Assembly: GCF_010015585.1 (NCBI RefSeq)
Contig: NW_022985069.1
Coordinates: forward strand, 611,871 to 666,405
Length of the DNA: 54,535 bases
Reading direction: 5' to 3'
Source: Eremomyces bilateralis CBS 781.70
Lineage: Eukaryota; Ascomycota; Dothideomycetes; Eremomycetales; Eremomycetaceae
Shown here: in pieces, positions 1 to 12,079 of the stretch
Numbering within the stretch: the stretch's first letter is position 1
Layout: each line of letters opens with the position of its first letter
Position numbers and translations under genes: made by a program
Notes under the pieces: generated by a model
Told to the model about the DNA's origin: nothing
Databases searched by the model: none
The model's input: only the letters and a program-made list of their open reading frames with translations

Positions 1-462
1 CGCCTCGACGACGCCGAAGCCGCGGCCGAGCGCGACTCCCGCCGCAAAGACCGCCTCCACCGCCGCCGCCGCACCAGTTCCCTCAGCAGCGCCAGCGGCG
101 ACGACCGCTGGCGCCGCGCGGGCGATGGGCCCCGCCCAGGTGGGCCTAGACCGCCGCTTTCCGGCGGAGGAGGGTCGGTCGCGTTCGCGGAGCCGTCGAA
201 CAGCGGGGGGTATCCACTTCCGCCGCCGCCGCCAGGGCCGCCACCAGGAGGCCACAATACGGTTCCGATGGATCTGCCACCGCCGCCGAGGATTCCAGCG
301 GCGGGAGGGGGAGGGAGTCCTGGGGATGGAACGGTGATGAGCGGGCCGTATGATACGGGGACGGATGTTAGTGCGTATGATAGTAATCGGAGGCGGAGGC
401 GGGCGCAGAGAGCGCAGGCGAGTTTGGTGAGGGGTGGGGGGAGTCGGGTGGAGTTTAGTTAG
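1..462 (+). CDS. C-terminal end of a Pro/Gly/Arg-rich protein (5' truncated)
   Basis: An open frame runs from the first base of the window (frame 1) to a TAG at 460-462, so this is the last ~153 codons of a gene whose start lies outside. The visible part is low complexity: an Asp/Glu/Ala/Arg-rich start, then basic Arg clusters, a run of the form PPPPPGPPPG, Gly-rich stretches and a basic end (RRRRRAQRAQ). No folded domain is seen. GC is very high, as in other disordered protein tails in the window. Fungal DUF3824-type proteins have similar proline-rich tails, but that is only a compositional resemblance. I do not recognise the gene. Confidence 0.6.
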   Translation, partial: RLDDAEAAAERDSRRKDRLHRRRRTSSLSSASGDDRWRRAGDGPRPGGPRPPLSGGGGSVAFAEPSNSGGYPLPPPPPGPPPGGHNTVPMDLPPPPRIPAAGGGGSPGDGTVMSGPYDTGTDVSAYDSNRRRRRAQRAQASLVRGGGSRVEFS

Positions 463-2838
463 GGGCGAGTGGGAAGGGGAAGGGTTGCATGGGTGGCTGG
501 ATGTCATCGACTATGGGTGGTTGATGGATGCATGCATGCGCGATGGGCGGCGTTCTTGGGTGGGTTAAATATGTATGAATGGATGATGGGCTTGCGGTGA
601 TCACCGCAACCTGATGTTGCAGAGCGTTGAGACTTGAGATCTTGTACGACTGACGATGCGAGAATCGTAAGACGCGCGCCCCTGCTTCGTGCTAGTTGAT
701 GTGATAGGGGCGAGGATATGGAATTGTGCAAACAGCTTGGTGGGTGGCTTGTACGAATTGATATGACGAGTGACGATCGGACCTCAACCCAATGTTTATT
801 GAATAGCCACCTCATTTTGCGTGATGGCGACTGCGTCCATCTAGATTTGGTAATTCCATTCTTGTATCGTTACTTCATCGCCCTCCATTGGTCCCTTCAT
901 TCGAGACTCCACTACCTTCATGATTCAATGCATTTCAGCCAGCATTAACGTCTTGCGGTTTCCCCCTCCTGGTTGAGAATGCCGCAGATGGGTGCAACCA
1001 TCAGGGGGGCGGTTCTGCAATCTGGACCAGTCTATGGATGCATATTGACACACAGAGACATCTATCGAGATGCAGACTGCATGGAGATGCAAATAGCCGT
1101 GAATCATGCTCAATGTGTCTGCAGTCATGCACGGAGTTGGTGGCCAATCTTGCTTCACGTGTTTCACGCCGCTGCTCTGTCATCTTTCTCACCACCGCCA
1201 CCACCACCTCCCAAAGATGACAGAACCATTAGATCCCAACCGCCATTATTCGCCCATCGACGAACTGAGATCACCAAAGTGCACCTTCGCCTTCGCAAGG
1301 TCAACTATTGATCCCGTTTCCTCCCCTCGAACTCCCTGCTAATCAACCAATTAGCATTGGTTCCCCCGACTGACCCTCCCCGATATCCAGGGAAAAGGCA
1401 ATCCGGAATGCCCCCCCCGCCGTACCAGAAATCACGCCAAACCACCAACGCCCACGGCTCCGGGTTCGGCGACGGGTGGTGTGGAGAAGCGCAACACCGC
1501 AATCCACCATCGTGATTGGCGGCGCAGCCATGCGGATCATCCACGACGGCGATCGATCGTTCCGCCTCGCCTGGGTGCCAATCACCCTCGCCAAACCTGC
1601 GAGCCACCCCTCAGGTTCATCGACGGTCGAGCGCACGCACGCATCCATCATGACTCTCATCGGCCATCCCATTTGATATTTCGCAACGCCCAGTGGCTCA
1701 GAGCTGGCAGGTCGATCGCCTGGTTTCGTGATTCTTGACCACTCGGGAGTTGGGACCGGGCTTGGGGCAATGCTGGCCCTTGCATGGCTCGACTGGCGCC
1801 GTCGTGGATCTCAACCGCCAATCTGCATCACGAGAGGGTCAGTGGACTGTTTATCATTTACATGTGTTCGCGGGTATCCACTCAATCGACAATAATGTCG
1901 CTAGGTGGATGCGGTGGAGGAGGGACGCCACCGGTCTCGTCACTTCTTTTTCGATGTTCAAGCTGTTGCTGGAAAGCGAAGGTCCAAGTTGGGTGAGGGT
2001 GTGGGAGCGAGCGATCCAATTATCGAGCTTATCGAGCCATTCTTCTATCTCTTTCATTTCGAGGACCGAGAGCTACGTACTGACGGCAGCTATCGTGGTC
2101 GACTAGCCCCGTATTATTACTCTAATTTGGACCGCATTCTTGAGCAGCTGTCAAGACTCGGCGGAGGACACCCCAAGGCCGGTCGGTACCATACCGAAGC
2201 TAGGGACACATACAATCATCTCCTATTTTGTCACCATCCCTTGTTCCCTAGTGTCGTCTACCAGAACAGTGACATCTCTTTACTCGAAACCCTGAGTCTT
2301 AAATATGCCCAAAGCCTATTATTTCCAAAGAAGGCATCCCCAAACGAGAACTGCATCGTGAAGATTCACACTCGGAGGTCTCCTATGCAGGCTGATTGGC
2401 CTCACCCATCCATCCCCAGCTCGACGGGGAACCAGCTCCTCCCCAAGAAGGGCAGCTAGACCTGAGTTTGGGACCTATCCCACACCGTCCAGGACGGGGA
2501 ACGTTGGATGTGCCTGCGTTCGGACTACGGCGGTTTGGCCCTCTTCGTCTCCCAACCGCACAATGACCATCCATCCCCGACCTCGCCGGATATCGAACTG
2601 TGTCGATTTCCCTCTCCAGGTCTCCCATGTGCATGACCTGCTGCTGGCGTAAGTCTGCTTTACCACAGCAGCAGGTCGATGATCGGAACCTCAGTTTAAC
2701 GGGGCGCTCACATTCATTTTGGCCCATGGTGACCCGGTGATACTTCACCATGTGTTTTATGTCTGTCCGACCCTACTCTGTTGCTCTCGAGGGCTCGGTG
2801 CTATTTCGCCGAGCGTCTGATCAGACTATTTGGAAGTG
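463..2838. other. gene-free stretch before the Zn2Cys6 regulator
   Basis: About 2.4 kb with only short, overlapping open frames on both strands, none protein-like in composition or joined by plausible splice sites. The first part is the 3' flank of the upstream gene. The last part is presumably the promoter and leader of the regulator at 2839; long upstream regions are common for fungal regulators. No RNA gene, repeat array or mobile element recognised. Confidence 0.5.
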
Positions 2839-4760
2839 ATGTCGGGCCCCCCTGTGCCGCCCTCTACCACTTCATCTGGCCCCTCCGTTGTCAAACGCGC
2901 TTGTGATAGGTACGACACTTCTCCACAAGTCTACATTCTCTTCTCAACAGGATGAAGATACTCACCCCTTTATCGCAAATAGCTGTCATCGACGTAAAGT
3001 CAAATGTATTGGCGAAGGAACCAATCCGTGCAAGAACTGCGTCTCCGCCGGGCTCGCCTGTACATACAATGCCATCCCTCAGAAGAAGGGCCCTAAGGGC
3101 AGTCGATCCAAAGTGCTTTCTGAGCTGCGAGAGACGCAGAAGCAATCGCCATATGCCCCTTCAGGATCCGTCTACGATCAGTCGTCCATCCGGTCACGAT
3201 CCCATTCTCCCCACCTAGGACGATCGGGATTGTTGACGCCGGAGCTGGTCAACTTCTGCGCGGAGTACTTCTTCGCAAATCTCTATTCCACTCACCCAGT
3301 CCTCGATCGCCAGCAACTCCAAGAGGTGGTGTTGCTCCTCGATACCTCCGTGGAGGCATACAGTACCGTCACGGCGCTATGTGCGTACATGGCGTTGCAG
3401 CCGGGAATTGCCCTGCCGCCGGGGCTGGGACTCCGTCCGGATCTGGCGCTGGTCACTCCTTTCCAGCTGGGCAATCTGCTGCTCGAAGAGGCGGTGCGGG
3501 CGAACAAGTTGCATGAGGATATGGAAAACGTGGCCATTCAGAGGATCGTGGTGGCGTACTTAATTTTCGGGTGCTACCACTGTTTAGACAGGCAGAACAC
3601 GGCGTGGGTGTATCTTCGTCTCGCGACCACGCTTGCCTACATCATGGGCTTACACAGTGGAGAGACGTACAACGTTAACAATCCAGGAGAATCGGCGAAA
3701 CGAAGGAAACTGTTCTGGTTGCTGTTTGTGACGGAGAGGTACAGTACCACCGTACTGGATTGTCGACCCCAGACTAATATGGCGAAGGGCATTTGCACTA
3801 AAACACCACCGGCCGATCACTCTCCACGCCACGATCCCCGTCCCATCAGTGAACGACGACCCCTCCGAACTGCACGATATGGCCGGTTTCATCCACCTCA
3901 TCAACCTCTTCAAGCCCTTCAACGAGACGTTCTTCGGCCTCTGGAACCGAACGCAGACCGGCGCCGTCCCCGCGTGGCTACATCAGCTCCAACTGCAGCT
4001 GTCGGAGGCCCTCCCGAGCTACCTCGACACCACGGAGATCCAGGCGGTGGACCTGCGCGTGTCGCAGCTATGGTTGCGGACCATGGTCTGGCAGTTGGCC
4101 GTGAGCCACGGCTTCGTCTCCTCCGTCGCCTCGGACAGCACCCTCCAATTCCGTTATCCGATCGAGATCTCCCGGGAGTTGACCGAAGCGACCACGGAGT
4201 TCTCCAGACATGCGATCGAGACGCATGGAATCGGGCTGGTTGGTCAAATTCATTCCGTAGCATTGGACACCGCTAACCCAAGGTCCAGGTGGAAAAGCTC
4301 TTCGACATTGCCTGCACCCTCACCGACATCCTCGCCTTCGCCTCCCCCGCCCAACAACAGAGTACCGCCTACGGCCTCGACACCAACTCCGGCCGTACCT
4401 ACCTCTCCTACATGGTTTCGCTCATCACCTCCCTCCGCGCCGCTCAACCGCGCCACCACTCCCTCCTCGGCAAACTACAAGTCAACCAACCGCAAGTCAA
4501 CCAACCGCAGGTCAATCAACCCCGTGCCAATCAACCCCACGCCAACCCTCCCCTCCCCCATTCCTACACCCCCCTCCCGCACCACCCCTCTGCCATCTCC
4601 ACCCCCGCCGAAATGGCCTCCTACACGACCTCCCGCTCCAGCTCCACCAGCCACGACGCCAGTCCGTTCGCCAGCACCGCCAACGTGCCGGGGATGATGA
4701 TGCGGCAGCCCGGGGGTACGGGCGGAATGATGTCAATGCATCACCATCAGCAGCAGCAGC

Positions 4761-4845
<85 letters not shown>

Positions 4846-4966
4846 TGTGCCGCAGCAGCAGGGGCATAATCTGCCGTTTGCGGAGATTGAGGAGGGGGTT
4901 GAGGGGATGGAAGGGGAGGGGGTGGGGTATTCGGGGTTTGGGGCGGGGCATGGGGATATGTATTAG
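2839..4966 (+). CDS. Zn2Cys6 (C6) fungal transcription factor with poly-Gln tail
   Basis: Predicted nuclear DNA-binding regulator of 651 aa. Exons are 2839-2909, 2983-3738, 3788-4238 and 4289-4966. The first intron splits the zinc cluster: joining 2909 to 2983 restores C22-X2-C25-X6-C32-X7-C40-X2-C43-X6-C50, followed by a basic linker (QKKGPKGSR). Residues ~110-420 carry the fungal-specific middle homology region, with segments such as STHPVLDRQQLQ and the HHRPITLHATIPVP motif. The C-terminus is disordered: five QVNQP-like repeats, then 32 consecutive Gln (residues 580-611). The third intron is less certain: its donor reads GTTGGT, and an acceptor at 4281 would add two residues. The linker and middle domain recall sugar or polysaccharide regulators, but I cannot name an orthologue. 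The start is the first ATG in frame with the cluster. Confidence 0.85.
4478..4552 (+). repeat. 15-bp coding minisatellite (QVNQP units)
   Basis: Five tandem 15-bp units lie in the last exon of the Zn2Cys6 regulator. The first two are identical (CAAGTCAACCAACCG), the third has two or three changes and the last two are more diverged. They encode QVNQP, QVNQP, QVNQP, RANQP and HANPP, so the unit keeps the reading frame. Confidence 0.9.
4748..4843 (+). repeat. CAG/CAA microsatellite coding 32 glutamines
   Basis: A trinucleotide tract of 32 glutamine codons, four CAG then 28 CAA, in the last exon of the Zn2Cys6 regulator. A His cluster stands before it and a short interrupted Gln run follows (VPQQQ). 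The near-pure CAA block suggests recent slippage growth. Confidence 0.97.
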
Positions 4967-7082
4967 ATGCGGTGATACGGGATGGAAATCCAGGGGTTAA
5001 TTACGTGAGCCACGGAAGCTGATGAAGAGATGGTGGGAGAGATGGTGGGACGGTGGCTCATTTCGTTTTCAAGCGGGCGTTGAGTTTTGCAGCATCGGCG
5101 GAGACGTAATAGGGTGGTGGCGTAACGCATATCCGCAGAGTACGATGTTACTGTCGTTTCTTTAGGGGTAGAAGGGAGTGGCTGGGTATCGCACGGTTGG
5201 TGGTCTACATTGTCCTGGAATCCCGCTCAAAGTCCTATTTATGTCGTTGTGGGCGGCAGCGAAAGCGTCGGGTGCAAAAGCAAACTGACTGTACTACACG
5301 ACGTGGTAGACTCATCTGCATCGGCGGTAACCCAAAGGAACTATTTTTCTGCATGAACATGGTCCAGGTCTATTAGTATCAACAGAGTATATCTTGGCAT
5401 AGGTATATATAGCAATCTAACGCACTGAAATCAGTCATTTGCTCGCTTGAGCCACCCGCCCACATACATGTTCTCAAAGCACCCCCATCCCGCCCTCATC
5501 TGAGAATTGTCGTTGGTCACTGATATCCCCGCGGGCCGCGCATGGAGGGATTGAAATACGTGACTTATATACCGTAGATCTGGGACTGGATTTCGGGTGC
5601 ATTTGAAGATGACCCTGAGGCTCAGCGCCACTGAGAGACCGAATGAACAATGAGGGAAGGGGTTCACTCAGTTCAGAGACCAGAGCCCGCTTCCCTGGTT
5701 AAGTAAGCAGCTCTATTTGGTATGTGATCTACTGCAGCAATTGGCATCTATGGACGATCAGCTCACTTGCGAGCTGTATGCATGATGCAAACCTACTGAT
5801 GCGGGATTTATCCATCCTTTACTGTCCTGGCTGTAATTGGTACTTGATACCTGGAGCTAGCGATGCTGTGCTTCGGGACGATCACGATGCTACAATGGTA
5901 ACCGAGACGAAGTGCACTGTCACATCTAGCCGCGTCGATCCTTGGATAGACGAGTTGACGAGGAGCTGCAGGGGTCGATGCCTCGTAAGTCGTAAATGGC
6001 TATGAGTCGGTCAACGTGGACCTTAAGGGTCTAGAACGCGGCATGTGGACGAATGGATAGTGACGGGTGGTGATTCGCTATTGGGATGGAGAAAGAGGCC
6101 AATGAGAACGGAGAGAATATAGTCCATGGGAAAATGTGGGAGGATTGACAACGGTATTGCCGGCTGATGAATTTGCTTGAATGTTCTGCAATCGGGATTT
6201 GATATCAAAATGCGGAATAATCAATGGAAGGCATGAAGTGTGGTTCCCATGACCGGGCGATCAGGCGACAAGGCAAGGTTTCAGCCACATCTCCTTCACG
6301 GAATCGCTCCTTCCTTGCGCGGCAACCAATCTGGCGGGATTTCGGTGCCTTCCATACCTGATGAACGCCACAATCCCTGTCCTAGGGCTGCACCTCCTTT
6401 CCGCACCAAATCAATCTCATCCATCAGCCGCCTCTCAGCCGACCACCGACATCTCCCCCCATTAAATCCATCGTCGCACAAAGGTGCCATCCGTATTGTG
6501 CTCGTGTTCAACGGGCTTTGGCCCGTTATATTTCATGTAGACATCCGCCCACACCGGTTCGATTTGAGGCCATGTGGCATGCTGTCATGCCGAGCCGCTG
6601 GGGGTGCTCACTGTACGTCACCCCCTTCACCAGATCGCACGTATCGGAGATCCTCAAGGAAAATATATGTCGATGGGGGGAATTCGTTTGAAATGGAACG
6701 AAGCCAATGAGGTTGGCAATCTTGCTCACTATTGAATTCGGCATACCGTCTGCGATCGTGGTGTTGGGATCACTGATCGAGATGGCGGTATGCATCACTA
6801 CTCGGGTGGATGCATGGTGGTAAATCACGGCGGGGCGGATCGACTGTGCGTGGTCATAAGAACATCGTCGTCCGCTCATGATTTAGTGAAACTTGAGATG
6901 AAGTCGTACGGTGTCCTGCGTTGGTCCCTCTTCTCCTTTTCTTCCGGTGTCCTCGCATCTCCACCCTCCACATTCCTTGGACGACTGACCTCTCGCACTC
7001 CGTCGTGTCACAGCATAAGTTTGCAGAAATCCTAACTGTTAAACCACAAGGCACCCATAAACTGGGCTAGCTCGTTGTCGAG
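4967..7082. other. gene-free intergenic stretch
   Basis: About 2.1 kb between the Zn2Cys6 gene and the F-box gene. Only short frames without protein-like composition are present on either strand. A TATA-like, A/T-rich patch lies near 5390-5415. Nothing else is recognised. Confidence 0.5.
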
Positions 7083-8152
7083 ATGACACTCCTGACTTCA
7101 CTACCGCCGGAGGTGCTCCTCGACATCCTCGCCTACTTACCCCTTCGTTCGCTCCTTTCTTTCGGCCAGGCAAGCAAAATCTCGCACCAGTTGGCCAGCT
7201 GTGCGATGCACAGGCTCTCCCTTGGAATCTTTCCCACTCGACTCTCCGGTATACTCTCCAGGCTCTCCGGCGTGAGCACACTGGACCTGTATTCTCCCTC
7301 CCATCTCGAAGACGTGCAGGACGACACGCGGATTGCTTCGATCGTGATTCCCGACGCTGCGACGCTCAACTCGTATAGTCTGCTGGCTTTCCACAATGCT
7401 CTCATCAGCGCCGTCCTATCGAGATATGCGTATTCGCTGCGTGATCTCGATCTCACGATATGGATGCTGACTCCGCCGATTGCGAAGGCGCTCGGTTCCG
7501 CACGAGGACTGAAACGACTGCGACTGAGGGTTGAGAATCCTTTCAAACTGCGAGGAGGACTGCGAGCTGGTGACCGGGATGTCCAACGACGACTTCCCCC
7601 CGAAAAGGGAGGCTTATGGGACACCTTCCCGGGGTCTTGGCACAAGCTTGAAGGGCTGATGATTGATGGTTCGATCATAGGTTTAGATACCCTTCAAGGG
7701 ATTCTGAAAGGTTGTGGCTGTTTGAAAGAGCTGTGGCTTAAGAATTGTCCCAATATTAGCGGAAAGCTCGTCGAGTTTCTTGCTAATGATTGGAATGGTG
7801 CATATGCGCTGGAAGGGCTGGGTTTGGCCAACTGCGGGATTGTCCACGACGATGATCTAGAGCCGATCATCCACCTGACGCGTCTTAAGGTGAGTAAATA
7901 TCCGCTGCTGAGCACCATGGCTATTTATGTATAGAAGCCTGGGATAACAAGTAGCAGCTCCTATCACTGTACGACTGTCGGGGACTGGACAACGATAATG
8001 TCAACAAAATAAACAAAGGTACCTGGAAGATTCGACACCTGATCCTATCTGACAGTATGGATCTGCCTTCGGAGCATCATATCATCGAAGTCGACCCTGC
8101 CTACATGAGTAGTGAAGCGAACATTGAGAGTTCGTCTGAAGAGTCGGATTAA
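7083..8152 (+). CDS. F-box and leucine-rich-repeat-like protein
   Basis: A 333-aa protein from exons 7083-7889 and 7958-8152. The intron (68 nt) has a GTGAGT donor and a CAG acceptor. The N-terminus, TLLTSLPPEVLLDILAYLPL, is a classic F-box, the part that binds Skp1 in SCF ubiquitin ligases. The rest has irregular Leu-rich units (LDLTIW, LKRLRLRVEN, LEGLMIDG, LKELWLKNCPN, LEGLGLANCG), and splicing extends this with LLSLYDCRGLDN, which supports the intron. The C-terminus is acidic (ESSSEESD). By family knowledge it would be a substrate receptor of an SCF complex. The substrate cannot be told, because such proteins are numerous and diverse in fungi. Confidence 0.85.
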
Positions 8153-8999
8153 GAAAGTTGACCGCACGAATTGCTTGACTTTTTGGTTCTTGTATACCAT
8201 AGGTTTGGACCTGTAGTGGAGTTCATTCAATTTCAGCGCTGGTAGTAAGTAGTATATCTGATGTTATCTTCGTTTTTCAGAATACCTTATCAGTTGAACG
8301 AATTGACGGCCACTTGCAGATGACAAGCCCCTCATCATAACGTGCTTGGAGATGTAGTGTATCTTACGAATGAAAATGTGGCCTCGAAAACCGTGGTGGT
8401 CTCACTTCAGGTGAATATCAATCAGCTCAAGCAGAGACAGCCTCTGCCCGGAAACCGTTCGTCTGCTCAGTCTTGCTAAACTTCTACTCTTCACTTCTCT
8501 CTTATCATCGCACAACTCAAACACACTCTAATAAAAACTTTCAAACTTCCTTCTCACTCATTACTTCCAAATATCTTTCTCCTCGTTCCTCTGCGATGTC
8601 ACCCACTCAATTGGTTCACTTCTGACTTCCACGATCAATTGGGCGCATTTTTAAACCCCCCCTTTCACTTCGATCTGTGGTTGAAGGCAGGTTCCATTAT
8701 CAACTACATAATCTTCCTTCTGTGTTCAGACAGCGCTTCGGAGCGTGTTACCTAGACTGCGTCTAGTGTTATATCATCCGTTTCTCTGATATCAGCTTCT
8801 CTTTCGGTTAGTCAATGGCACAGTTCCACCTTGTTGTCTAAGTCTCATCATAGTCCGAGGCATTCTAACGCATATCTCCTCTAGGACAAGTTTAACGTCG
8901 CATATTTCCATTGCATGCACTAGCCCCCGGTTGCCAACACTGGTTTCAGCATCCAATCGACCCCGTGCTTCAAGGTATATGGATCTGCCCTTTTGAGAC
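8153..8999. other. intergenic; pyrimidine-rich leader of the next gene
   Basis: No gene seen. The stretch at about 8470-8640 is strongly pyrimidine-biased on the plus strand (many CTTCT, CTCAC and TTCCT words), as is usual in fungal core promoters and 5' leaders, and it precedes the gene starting at 9000. Confidence 0.45.
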
Positions 9000-10777
9000 A
9001 TGGCAGTCTGCTCCACCGAGACGCAGAAGAGGCCGCGAAAGAGGGTCAAGAAGGGAACTCGAGAGTTCCAGGCGTACTGTGCCTATCTCGCTATCACCCC
9101 CTGGCATAAGCTCTTCACCCCCGATATCATCGCGAACTTCCCTGTCCTCTGTAAACGCAAGGATGTCAACTGCTCTGGGATATTGCGAGATCCGGCGTTG
9201 ACGACGACGTTCATCTTTCGTTTTGCAGTTGATCTGTACAATCACGTTCAGCGCACCCCCTTCTATGCTAACAAGGTCAGTCTATCCAGTCCATCTCATC
9301 CCATCACCTTTCGCTGATTTGTAAACAGTGTGGAGACCGCAGCGATGACCTCGCCTGGTTCATCAACCGCGTCAACCTCGATCAACCCGCCATCCCCGCG
9401 TGGGCGATCCAGAAAGACCCCACTCGCCGCACCGCGCGCACGGAAGCATGGATGAACAAACTCCGCGCCAGCATCCCCGCTACAAGTCCATACCCCGCCG
9501 ACCTCCGCCTCGCCGACCTCCACGAGTTCGAAGACACTTGGTACTGCGCCATCACCATCATGCAAGACCTCTACGAAGACGTGCGCGTGCGGATGAACTC
9601 CGGGTTCATCAAGTGGGACGAGATCGTCCATTCCTTCGGCAAGATGGGGTCCTCACCCAACGAGCCGTGCCACGTCTACGACCTGCTCGAGTTCTGCTGG
9701 ATGATGTGGTTCTACAACAACGAATCGGATTTCGTATTCACACTCAATGAGGCGGTCAAGCATCGCAATAAGCGCGATCTGGGCGTCGCGTCGGGTCTCA
9801 TAGATGTCAATCGCCAGCCGTCGTCGATTACGTTCGATATGCTGTATCGGAAACACAAGCTTGATCGGTATGCGGAAAGTGAGAGGGATGAGGATCGCAC
9901 GCTGGGAGAGATCAGGGTCGCGTTGGATGAGGAGTTGTGGATTCGGAGGATGTACGGGCACGAAGCTGAGCAACGCTATCCCCTGAATACCGTCAACACT
10001 CCGAAATCCGCTGGCGTCAACACTGAAGCGACTGGAACTCCGCGAAGTGCTACGGCACCGGATCTTCGAACGGCCAATGCATCGAATGATAGCAAGCACA
10101 CTGTGGTCAACAAAGACGCTGCAGAGCCGACAGCTCCTCGACGCAGCGCTACGACATCCCAACTCTCACCCCAACGTCGACGAAACGGAGCCAATGGTGC
10201 AACACCTCAACGCACTCAAGAAGACCCCATCGCGGCCGACCCAATGGAAATCGACCCCATCGAGACGAAAGCCGCAACCACCCAAATCCCCGCCAAACCC
10301 GCCCTCAACCTCAACAAACCCCTCCCCGCCATCCCTTCTCCCAAACCCAAACCCTCCCGCATCTTCAAATCCGCCACCAAAGCCTTCAAACTCCGCGGCA
10401 ACCCCCTGAAGATCTTCACCAGCCACCCGAAACCCGCCCTCTCCTCCCCTCTTTCCTCCCCCACCGACTCCATCCCCCTGACCCCCACCACCGCCTCCTC
10501 GTCTGCCACCGCCTCCACCATCTCCACCACGCCCAACACCTCCCCCGCGGCGTTCGACATTGCCGCGCTACCCGCAACCAAGCCGTGCATCCGCCAGTCG
10601 TGCTATCCGACCTCGCCGCTGTCGCCGGTGCAGGAGATGGTGAGGGAGGAGGCGGAGGGGGAGGAAGGGATAGAGCCAGATGAGGTGCGGAGGGAACGGG
10701 AGATGAGGGAGGATTATGTATTGCCGAGGACGGTGTATGTGCCGCCGGAGGGGTGGAAAAAGGAGTGGAATTGGTAG
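9000..10777 (+). CDS. hypothetical protein with N-terminal globular part and disordered tail
   Basis: A 574-aa protein from exons 9000-9275 and 9329-10777. The 53-nt intron has a GTCAGT donor and a CAG acceptor and keeps the frame. Residues ~1-320 look globular, with many Trp, Phe and Tyr and helical stretches such as YDLLEFCWMMWFYNNESDF and HEFEDTWYCAITIMQDLYED. Residues ~330-540 are Ser/Thr/Pro/Ala-rich and disordered with basic patches. The C-terminus is charged and ends in Trp-rich GWKKEWNW. The N-terminus is basic (KRPRKRVKKG), a possible nuclear localisation signal. No signal peptide or membrane segment is seen. I do not recognise a family and give no function. Confidence 0.75.
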
Positions 10778-11221
10778 AGAGGTGCGGGTGGTGACGTTTT
10801 GCGTTGGGAGGAGGGCAGGATGCTGATTACGGGGACGGGAGGTTGAGAAATGTCACGGGTGGCTAATTGAGGGGATGTGAAGTTGGTGCTTGGACGGATT
10901 GAATGGTTGTTCAAGAGTGGATGGCTTGGCTTGGCTTGGCTTGGCTTGTAGCAATGGGGCTGATTAAGCGCATCACGATTGGCAAGCTCCTTTTGAGCAT
11001 GCTGATAGTTTTGAAGCGCGTGTAGACTCGCTCCGTAGGGTAGCCTTCACAAATACAATTCCCATACTCCCTGCGCTTGAAGTTCTTCCAATTTTTACCT
11101 TCCAATTTTTTCCTTCCAGCCATGACGAGCGCCTATCCCTTCGTAATCATGATCCTGTCGCCAATTATCCGTCGCCAATTATTCCATAGTACATATAGTT
11201 TATATCCTCCCCTCCCTAATC
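10778..11221. other. convergent intergenic region
   Basis: The 3' flank shared by the plus-strand gene ending at 10777 and the minus-strand gene ending at 11222. It holds a short pentanucleotide array (10923-10947). No gene is seen. Confidence 0.45.
10923..10947 (+). repeat. (GGCTT)5 microsatellite
   Basis: Five perfect copies of GGCTT in the 3' flank of the 574-aa gene. Too short to suggest a function. Confidence 0.9.
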
Positions 11222-12079
11222 TCACATCCCCACTGCCATCCCCACCGCACCGGCCAACCCCACCATCACCCACATCACCCCTATCCTCCCCCCACCCCCC
11301 TGCAACTGTGGATCCCCCTCCCGCCCCCCCACGGCCCCCGTCCCCGTCGGCCTCATCGCCTCCCCCCCCACCACCGTATAGCTCGTCACCACCTCCACGC
11401 GCCCGTCCGGCATCGTGCTAGTGCTCAACACGACGCTACTCACCACGCTAGCCCCTAATGAACTACCGGGGCGGGTGGTCGTGGTGAGTCGCGATGGCGG
11501 GGCGGTAGTGGTGCCCTGATCAATGGAGGGGTCGGTGATGGTGGAGATGGGTGGGGATGGGCCGGTGCTGGAGGGGTTATTGGCGGAGGAGGGGGTAGGG
11601 AGGTCGATGGAGGGGTCGTTGACGGGAGGGTTGGTGGGTGGAGTGTCGGTGGATGAGGGAGGGGAGAGGGAGGATTCGATGTGCGCGGTGCTGGTGGCCG
11701 ATGGGGGAGTCGTCTCCTGAGGTGGGGAAGAAGTGTCGGAAGGGGTGGTTTCTTCCGGGGGGGTGGTGGAGTTGGGGGTTTGGCGGCGGAGGAGGTCGAG
11801 GTGGGCGGCTGAGAGGAGGCGGGAGGCGAGGGGTGGGTCGGTGTTGTGGATGGCTTCGATTGCGTTGGTGTCGGTTTCGAAGATGCCGTCTTGGAACTTG
11901 GATTCTAGGTGGTCGTGGAGGATGATGTGGAGGGTTTTGCCGAGGAGAGACTCCAATAGAGGTTGGATGCTACTGCCACCCGGTTGGAGTTCTGGGTTGG
12001 TCGGTTCGGGTTGAGTCTGCGATGATGCGCATCCTGCAAGAGCGAGAGACAGAAATAGAGTGTTTTTCAAGAATGCCAT
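11222..12079 (-). CDS. Ser/Thr/Pro-rich secreted protein, probably GPI-anchored
   Basis: A single-exon protein of 285 aa starting at the ATG at 12079. In-frame sequence upstream of it starts only with a TTG and would spoil the signal peptide. Residues 1-21 form a secretion signal (KNTLFLSLALAGCASS). Residues ~20-100 are the only globular-looking part and include LLRRQTP, a possible dibasic processing site. Residues ~100-200 are dense in Pro, Ser and Thr, as in O-mannosylated wall proteins. A conserved-looking segment (VVTSYTVVGGE) precedes a Gly-rich linker and a hydrophobic end (VMWVMVGLAGAVGMAVGM), typical of a GPI-attachment signal. The likely place is the cell wall or plasma membrane. The molecular function is unknown. 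Confidence 0.75.
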   Translation of the reverse strand: MAFLKNTLFLSLALAGCASSQTQPEPTNPELQPGGSSIQPLLESLLGKTLHIILHDHLESKFQDGIFETDTNAIEAIHNTDPPLASRLLSAAHLDLLRRQTPNSTTPPEETTPSDTSSPPQETTPPSATSTAHIESSLSPPSSTDTPPTNPPVNDPSIDLPTPSSANNPSSTGPSPPISTITDPSIDQGTTTAPPSRLTTTTRPGSSLGASVVSSVVLSTSTMPDGRVEVVTSYTVVGGEAMRPTGTGAVGGREGDPQLQGGGGRIGVMWVMVGLAGAVGMAVGM

